Shown piece by piece: positions 49,901-58,800 of a DNA stretch of 64,000 nt. Both the position numbers and the translations under genes were made by a program. How positions within the stretch are numbered: the stretch's first letter is position 1; each line of letters begins with the position of its first letter. Below the pieces are notes generated by a model. That model made no database searches. It was given only the letters and a program-made list of their open reading frames with translations, and was not told the origin of the DNA. The stretch is from Psococerastis gibbosa (Eukaryota > Arthropoda > Insecta > Psocodea > Psocidae), in assembly GCA_963971405.1 (NCBI GenBank), contig OZ020492.1, positions 18,630,204 to 18,694,203 on the forward strand, written 5' to 3'.

Positions 49901-50633
49901 TGAAGCAAGGTTATGGCCTTGAATAAATTTATTTTTGAAGTTATTATGAATATACCTACCCCCATTGCATTGCATTCCATACCATTATTTTTGGATGTGT
50001 GGTATTATTTAATTGCGTTCAGTATCCATCACCAAGGACATATTATTGAGACAGCAGGTATTTTTTTTCTAGACTNNNNNNNNNNNNNNNNNNNNNNNNN
50101 NNNNNNNNNNNNNNNNNNNNNNNNNNNNNNNNNNNNNNNNNNNNNNNNNNNNNNNNNNNNNNNNNNNNNNNNNNNNNNNNNNNNNNNNNNNNNNNNNNNN
50201 NNNNNNNNNNNNNNNNNNNNNNNNNNNNNNNNNNNNNNNNNNNNNNNNNNNNNNNNNNNNNNNNNNNNNNNNNNNAAGGCTGTTATATAATGGAACTGAT
50301 AGGTAAATGTGAGAATGTGTGAAAAGGGTAGTGTTATGATTGGGGATCTGAAGATTGCGACCAACACCAAGTCCAGTATAGCTAAAACTATGGAAGAATA
50401 TATAGCCTTCAGTATTGGAGAGTTATGCTTTTAAGACACTTACCAATTTATGGCCTCCTCATTAGATTCAGTAGTTAAAAATCTTGTTGATGCGGATAAA
50501 AATAAATTTAAAATTATGAAAACATGTTTTGTGGATGAAAAATTAGACTTGATGTTGAGGAAGGGTGTCTTCCCCTATGAATATATAACGCACGAGCCAC
50601 AATTTAATGAGGAACACTTACCTACAATCATTG

Positions 50634-50672
<39 letters not shown>

Positions 50673-52838
50673 TCAACTAACTCAAGAGTGGATTTCACAA
50701 GAAAAATATGAACATGCTCAAAAGGTGTGGAATGCTTTTGATATAAAGAATTTAGAAGAATACCAAGACTTGAATGTATTAAACAACACCCTTCTCTTTT
50801 GCGATGTTTTTGAAGCCTTTAGAGCCTAATGTTTTGAAAACGATAACCTCGAAATTTGTCACATGTACACTGCACCAGGGCTAGCTCTTCAGAGCTGTCT
50901 GAAAATATTAGTGGGTTTCGCTGGATGGAGGAGGAAGAAATCAAAAAATTTTAATGTAATGCTCGCACCTAATGAGGACGATGATGGGTTCATATTACAT
51001 GTGGACTTGGAATATCCACAAAAATTACATGATTTACATAATGAATACCCACTAGCAGCTGAACATTGTGTTGTAACTTCAGACATGATTTCTCCATATT
51101 GCAAGGAATTTCTCGCTGAAAATAATATATCTTTAACATCCACCATCTCAATGCTTATTCCCAACTTAAACGATAAACACAACTATATAATACATTATCG
51201 AAATTTGAAGCAATGTTTAGAATTGGCATTAAAATTAAAATGTATACATAAAATTCAATGTAACCTAACTTAACATCATATTTATTTGATATAAAAATAT
51301 TTTTGTTAAAAAAATGATGAATTTAATCTAGGTAAACAGCTAACCTAACCCAATGTAACCTAATCTGGCCTATCCTAATCCAATGTAACCTAATCTAACC
51401 TATCCTAATTCAATGTAACCTAACTTAACATCATATTTATTTGATATAAAAAATATTTTTGTTAAAAAAAAAAAGATGAATTTAATCTAGGTAAACAGCT
51501 AACCTAACCCAATGTAACCTAATCTGGCCTATCCTAATCCAATGTAACCTACCCTAACTTGATATAAAAATTTAACCTAGCCTAATATTATAACTTAACC
51601 TGTCCTAGCCCAATGTAACTAAACCTAACATAGAAAACACGACTGCCTGGTATATTGCACACCTATTGTGAGAAACTGAGACTTAGTTGGGATTATTGAA
51701 AATTCATTTTTATAAACACGGCTGGTGGGTATATTGAACACCTATTGTGGGATTAATACATTTCTTTTAAGATGCTGAGTGCACTTATTATATCGGCGTA
51801 CCTGAATTAATAGCGATGTGTCATAATCTTAATGTGAGGGGGACTGAAATGGCCACCGACCTTATGCACTCCAATATATAAAGGGTTGTCTGCATGGCAA
51901 ATAAAGGGACTGTCTACTCATCAGCGACTGCTTATATGAATATGTACCTTTAACTGGTATTGTACATCAACTATTGTAAATGAATGTAAGCCATTTTATG
52001 ATATACAAATTTTATAATACACATATTTTAAAAGAAATCAATGTCTTTTCATACAATCACTTAAAACAAGCTTTTAAGCCTAAGACTTATCTATAATACA
52101 ATAATGACCATGAGCTAAACGAATGTAAACCATTTTATGATATACAAATTTTATAATACACATATTTTAAAAGAAATCAATGTCTTTACATACAATCACT
52201 TAAAACAAACTTTTAAACCTAAGACATATCTATAATGCGATAATGACCCGGGAAACGTTCGGGGATGCTTCATCCTGCATGTAGTATTGTTTCCGGAAAT
52301 TGAGAAAATGTTCATACAATACAGCAACAACCTTTTTGTTGAAGTTCGCCTATAGCGGATGGTATGGATAGCATTCTGAGCCGAGGAATAGTTGCATTTG
52401 TCGTACAGCACATTGATCGAAGGCAGTAGCGTCTTTCAAATATCATCTGCTCGTGTTGCTTGGAAGCCAATAATAGCAAACCGTGGTTTTTCACTTGAAG
52501 AAATCATTCGCACAGGGTTTCGCACATGATCAACAGTTATTCCATTGAGTTCATAGCATATTTCGGAGAATAAGTGTGCCATAGCATTAGCGCTAAGCCA
52601 GTCTTCACCTTGATAAGCAATTGTTGTCACACCTTTTTCCAGCACACCTTCAATATGCAGTCGGCTTTCACATGGTAGAGTAATAAGTATATCTTGTTGA
52701 TGAATTGGTATGCGAATTTCATCATTTATCACCATACTTTTGTTTTACAAAGTTATAATGAAATTCGTACTTAACTACCTTGGATAGCTCGAGAACGGTT
52801 AGACCAATAAGTATTGGTTTGTTTAGCAAAATATTATT

Positions 52839-52874
<36 letters not shown>

Positions 52875-55800
52875 TTTTTTTGATCGGACTGCTATTAAAT
52901 CGTTTGAAAAAATCCTAAAATCTTTAAATGCAGGGGATGAGATAAGTTTGCTAGCTCGTTTGCCAGTGTTAACTAACTATAATTTTGCGTGATTTCTAAC
53001 ATTCTCCATTGTCTTCCCATACATACTATTAATTTTCAATTTATAAAAATCCTTCTCGAAATCATTAGAAACTAATTAAAATCGATAAAGGGTCGCATCC
53101 AAGCGCTTTGCTTAAAAGCTAAAATTTTATGTATACATTTTAATTTTAATGCCAATTCTAAACATTGCTTCAAATTTCGATAATGTATTATATAGTTGTG
53201 TTTATCGTTTAAGTTGGGAATAAGCATTGAGATGGTGGATGTTAAAGATATATTATTTTCAGCGAGAAATTCCTTGCAATATGGAGAAATCATGTCTGAA
53301 GTTACAACACAATGTTCAGCTGCTAGTGGGTATTCATTATGTAAATCATGTAATTTTTGTGGATATTCCAAGTCCACATGTAATATGAACCCATCATCGT
53401 CCTCATTAGGTGCGAGCATTACATTAAAATTTTTTGATTTCTTCCTCCTCCATCCAGCGAAACCCACTAATATTTTCAGACAGCTCTGAAGAGCTAGCCC
53501 TGGTGCAGTGTACATGTGACAAATTTCGAGGTTATCGTTTTCAAAACATTAGGCTCTAAAGGCTTCAAAAACATCGCAAAAGAGAAGGGTGTTGTTTAAT
53601 ACATTCAAGTCTTGGTATTCTTCTAAATTCTTTATATCAAAAGCATTCCACACCTTTTGAGCATGTTCATATTTTTCTTGTGAAATCCACTCTTGAGTTA
53701 GTTGACTAAAAAAAAAAAAAAAAAAAAAAAAAAAATGCAATGATTGTAGGTAAGTGTTCCTCATTAAATTGTGGCTCGTGCGTTATATATTCATAGGGGA
53801 AGACACCCTTCCTCAACATCAAGTCTAATTTTTCATCCACAAAACATGTTTTCATAATTTTAAATTTATTTTTATCCGCATCAACAAGATTTTTAACTAC
53901 TGAATCTAATGAGGAGGCCATAAATTGGTAAGTGTCTTAAAAGCATAACTCTCCAATACTGAAGGCTATATATTCTTCCATAGTTTTAGCTATACTGGAC
54001 TTGGTGTTGGTCGCAATCTTCAGATCCCCAATCATAACACTACCCTTTTCACACATTCTCACATTTACCTATCAGTTCCATTATATAACAGCCTTCCTGA
54101 GTTCATAAAAAAAATCTACAACAAAAAAAAAATTCATTAGTAAAATTAGCTTTCATCTGTCCCAAAATCAACTAAGAAATCTTCCAGCAATAGTGCGTTA
54201 GCATAACAAGCCCGGATTCAACAGAGTGATAAACCATCTTAGTATATGATCTTACTTATTTCCTTACTTAGTGATGTTACTTAGAGTCTACATAAAATTA
54301 ATTATTATCGATAGTTTTAGCTTAGTTATTATAGTATTAAGGGGTCCCCAGCACGGGAGAAATCCTTTGGGCCACCCCTACCTCATTATATTGGTGTGCA
54401 TGTATATGTATTATTGAAGGATCGAAATACATTATTCTATTCTTCTATTCTATTCTATCTCAGTTTAATACTCCATAATAATTGCAACCTTAATCCATGC
54501 ACATGTCAGATAATCGCAAAAGCAAATACTATTAAATATTTAGGCGTTACCATTGATAATCATCTCAAGTGGTATGAACAAATCCTCCTAACATCAAAAC
54601 GAATTAGAAGAACCTATAACAAATTAAGGATGCTAAGGTGTACACTTAACGTTGACACTCTGTAAGGTAAGTTTATCATGCTTTAGTCCAATCAATTTTC
54701 CAATATAGCATATTAGCCTGGGGTGGTGCTCACTCTTCCCATATATGCTCCCTAGAAACTGATGTAAGAATAGCCATCAGGGTAGCTATAGGGAAGCCTC
54801 GCCGCTACCCTTCAAATCTTCTTTTTCAGGAATTCAATGCCCTCCCATTGCCATTGCTATGTGCAAAACAACTTCTTGGGCAACTTCTTGGGCAAGGTGA
54901 TTTCGTCCATCATAACATTAATACCAGACTTGGTACCGGACGCAACCTAAAAACTTTGAAACCGAATACGGAACACTTTATGCATTCGCATATTATGTAT
55001 AAGTCTATTCCATTGTACAATTCCCTACCGGATAACATAAAGGACTCCGTCAGCATAACAAGTTTCAAGACACATAAAATACCTAATTTCTTCCAACCCC
55101 AATAACATCACGTCCCTACTTAGCAACTAGACTTAATGAAAATTGGGATACATACTGTAAAGTGGATGTTCTCTCAGTGTCGATTGTCAACCAATATTTT
55201 ATTATTAGCCTACATTACTTCAGTTATCTGCCTGCACAATTGTTTTTCTATTAACGTTTAAAAAAATTTTTTTTTACTTAATTCGTACATTTTTTCTTTA
55301 CTTGTATTTGCAATTGTAATGTTCACTTTTGCTTTTAAAGGGCCCCCCCCCCTACCATTTTTAATATTGTAAATGTTGTTTGTTTATTTGTTGATATTTT
55401 ATTGTGGAGTCATCAGTGAGGAGAAGTTGTTCGTTTTTAGCACGAAACCATGCTTCAGTATAGTTTTTATCATTGCCGGGTGCAACTGATGTAAAAACAA
55501 AAATCACTTAGCTTACAATGGACCCCCTGGTGTGATGGGTGTACTGAGTGCACCTGGTGATTCTCAACAGGTTTGAATCTGCACACGGTTATCTGTTTAC
55601 TAAATCAATATTTCCCTTAAACCTGTGCGTTGGATAGATTTATTAATTGCCCAGCACGGGACTTGTCCTTTATACCATTTAATCACTTTAAAAAGTTTTA
55701 TGTTTTCAGTTGTAATTGAATCAACCTCACCTTCCATATTATGTAAATATACAACGGGATCATGACGTATGGTTATGTTTTTATAATTGTATTATTTTAC

Positions 55801-58800
55801 AACACCATCTAGAGCTATAGATGTTTTGCATACAAAGTTTCCCTCGTTAGATAGTGCTCCTCCGCTCATAATTGTGCAATTATTCTTATGATCAGTAAAA
55901 TCTTCCCTCATAAACAATGTCTTTACATACAATCACTTAAAACAAACTTTTAAACCTAAGACATATCTATAATGCGATAATGACCATGCTTCAACCTAAG
56001 TGTTGGATAGATTTACGAAAACAAAAATCACTTTAGCTTACAATGGACTGTCAGCGAGGGGTAGATTTATTAATGGCTTGTTTGTGGCTAACTCAACCTA
56101 TCCTTACCCAATGTAACCTAATCTAACCTATCCTAATTCAATGTAACCTAACTTAACATCATATTTATTTGATATAAAAATATTTTTGTTAAAAAAAAAT
56201 GATGAATTTAATCTAGGTAAACAGCTAACCTAACCCAATGTAACCTAATCTGGCCTATCCTAATCCAATGTAACCTACCCTAACTTGATATAAAAATTTA
56301 ACCTAGCCTAATATTATAACTTAACCTGTCCTAGCCCAATGTAACTAAATCTAACATAGAAAACACGACTGCCTGGTATATTGCACACCCATTGTGAGAA
56401 ACTGAGACTTAGTTGGGATTATTGAAAATTCATTTTTATAAACATGGCTGGTGGGTATATTGAACACCTATTGTGGGATTAATACATTTCTTTTAAGATA
56501 CTGAGTGCAACGCCGAGTCCCACCCTTACCGTCTATCATTCGTGGGTAGTCCACTGTTTCAAATTAGGTAATTAATATGTGCATTATTCAATGGCGCTCA
56601 CCCTCACTGGTTTATCTATCCCTGTCTCCCATTAGCTCAAGCGTGTTCGTCGATGTAAATGTAGCTGATAAAAAATTAATAAGAAAAAACTTATATTAAT
56701 TTATTTTAAGGTTTTTAAATACTATGGGTGTCTATATTTAGCTTATCTTTACTCAATGTAGTGTACTAAACATTATGCATTAGCTCAAGCGTGTTCATCG
56801 ATGTAAATGTAGCTGATAAAAAAAAAATAATAATAAGAAAAAAAACTTATATTAACTTATTTTAAGGTTTTTAAATACTATGGGTGTCTATATTTAGCTT
56901 ATCTTTACTCAATGTAGTGTACTAAACATTATGCATTAGCTCAAGCGTGTTCATCGATGTAAATATTGCTGATAAAAATTAATAAGAAAAAACTTATATT
57001 AATTTATTTAACGGTCTTCAAATACTATGGGTGTCTATATTTAGCTTATGTTTACTTAATGTAGTGTACTTAACATTATTAATTAGCACAATCGTGTTCA
57101 CCGATGTAAATTTATCTGATAATAAATAATTAAGAAAAAAACTTATATTAATTTATTTTACGGTCTTTAAATACTATGGGTGTCTATATTTAGCTTATGT
57201 TTACTTATTGTAGTGTACTTAACATTATGCATTAGCTCAAGCGTGGTCATCGATGTAAATTTAGCTGATAATAAATAATTAAGAAAAAACTTATATTAAT
57301 TTATTTTACGGTCCTTAAATACTATGGGTGTCTATATTTAGCTTATGTTTACTCAATGTAGTGTACTAAACATTATGCATTAGCTCAAGCGTGTTCATCG
57401 ATGTAAATATAGCTGATAAAAAAAATTTATATTAATTTATTTTAAGGTTTTTAAATACTACGGGTGTCTATATTTAGCTTATGTTTACCTGGGTTATAAA
57501 AAAAAAAAACAATCATAGTGCCATAGAAAGACCACCCACGGGTCTCGACGGGGGTGGGGTAAGTCCCAGCACCTCAGACCACCCACGAGGGGTAGATGGG
57601 ATAGCTCGACGGGGGGTGGGATAAGTCCCAGCACCTCAGACCACCCACGAGGGGTAGCATGATGGGTAGATGGGATAGCTCGACGGGGGGTGGGGTAAGT
57701 CCCGTTTTAATTCAATTAACACCATTAAAAAAAAAAAAAAATAAAATAAAAAAAAAAATAAAAAAAAAAAAAATAAAAAAAATAAAAAAAAAAAAAATAA
57801 ATAAATAAATAAATAAATAAAAAAAAAATATAACTCTGTATCTCACAAATTAGTAATTATACAAAAAAAAAAAAATCATAGTGCCATAGAAAGACCACCC
57901 ACGGGTCTCGATGGGGGGGGGGGATAAGCGCCAGAACCTCAGACCACCCACGAGGGGTAGCATGACGGGGGGTGGGGTAGATGGGGTAGCTCGACGGGGG
58001 GTGGGGTAAGCGCCAGAAACTCAGACCACCCACGAGGGGTAGCATGACGGGGGGTGGGGTAGATGGGGTAGCTCGACGGGGGGTGGGGTAAGCGCCAGAA
58101 ACCCCCTTTCTACTCTACTCATGACACTTAATAGTGTGTTGGGGTTTGGCAACTGGGTGCGGGCGGCCGTGTAGAGTCAGGACATGTAGAGTAGTGGTAC
58201 AAACTCCGACCTTCACCTGAAGGGTTGTTGGTTCTAGTCCCACACTTGCTACATTTTTGGCCATCCTTCGTAAGGCATGTAAAGTAGGCGGTCCCGGGTC
58301 TTCCTAGTTGAGTGTAAGAGAGGGCTTTATAGCACTAACTTCGCTAAGTTGGCTTAGTAATAGAACAAAATAGTCAATGTTTATTTATAATAATTTAAAA
58401 AAAAAAAAAAAAAAAATTTTGAACTCACCTTTCTATAGTAACAGCCAATAAGTTCAATACCGATGACGTAGCCGACAAAAGTTCAGCTAATTTCGCCGCC
58501 TTACAAATCATCGAGTCTTCATCCCACTTAATAACAAACAACTGATATGTCTCTAAAGGTCCGTACACACACAGCATTAGCAGATCCCCTACTGCTAAGC
58601 TCACAAGAAACGTGTTGGTAGCACTGCGCACGCGGCGATCACCCGCCATTACTATAATCACAATCGCGTTTCCGATTAAACCAAAAATGAAAGTCAGACC
58701 GTGCACAATCGCGATTTCCCAGAACATGGGGTTTGATACCCACGGTTTTAGCATTTCTTCTGGATCATCCATCGGAATGACATTTGTCAAGGTAATTGTT

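Larger units (their letters stand above)
50276..54097. repeat. Inverted repeat, arms of ~0.98 kb, inner spacer ~1.9 kb
   Basis: Left arm 50276-51255 and right arm about 53124-54097 are reverse complements with encoded peptides identical over long stretches. The homopolymer inside differs in length (about 35 T at 50636-50670, about 28 A at 53708-53735). The right arm continues with polymerase sequence past the left arm's break at 51255. Confidence 0.93.

Noticed and set aside
49913-50370. Open frames spanning the N gap
   Set aside because: They consist mostly of unknown residues; not evidence of a gene.
52780-52992. Plus-strand open frame over an ATTT microsatellite
   Set aside because: It is antisense to polymerase B fragments on the minus strand.
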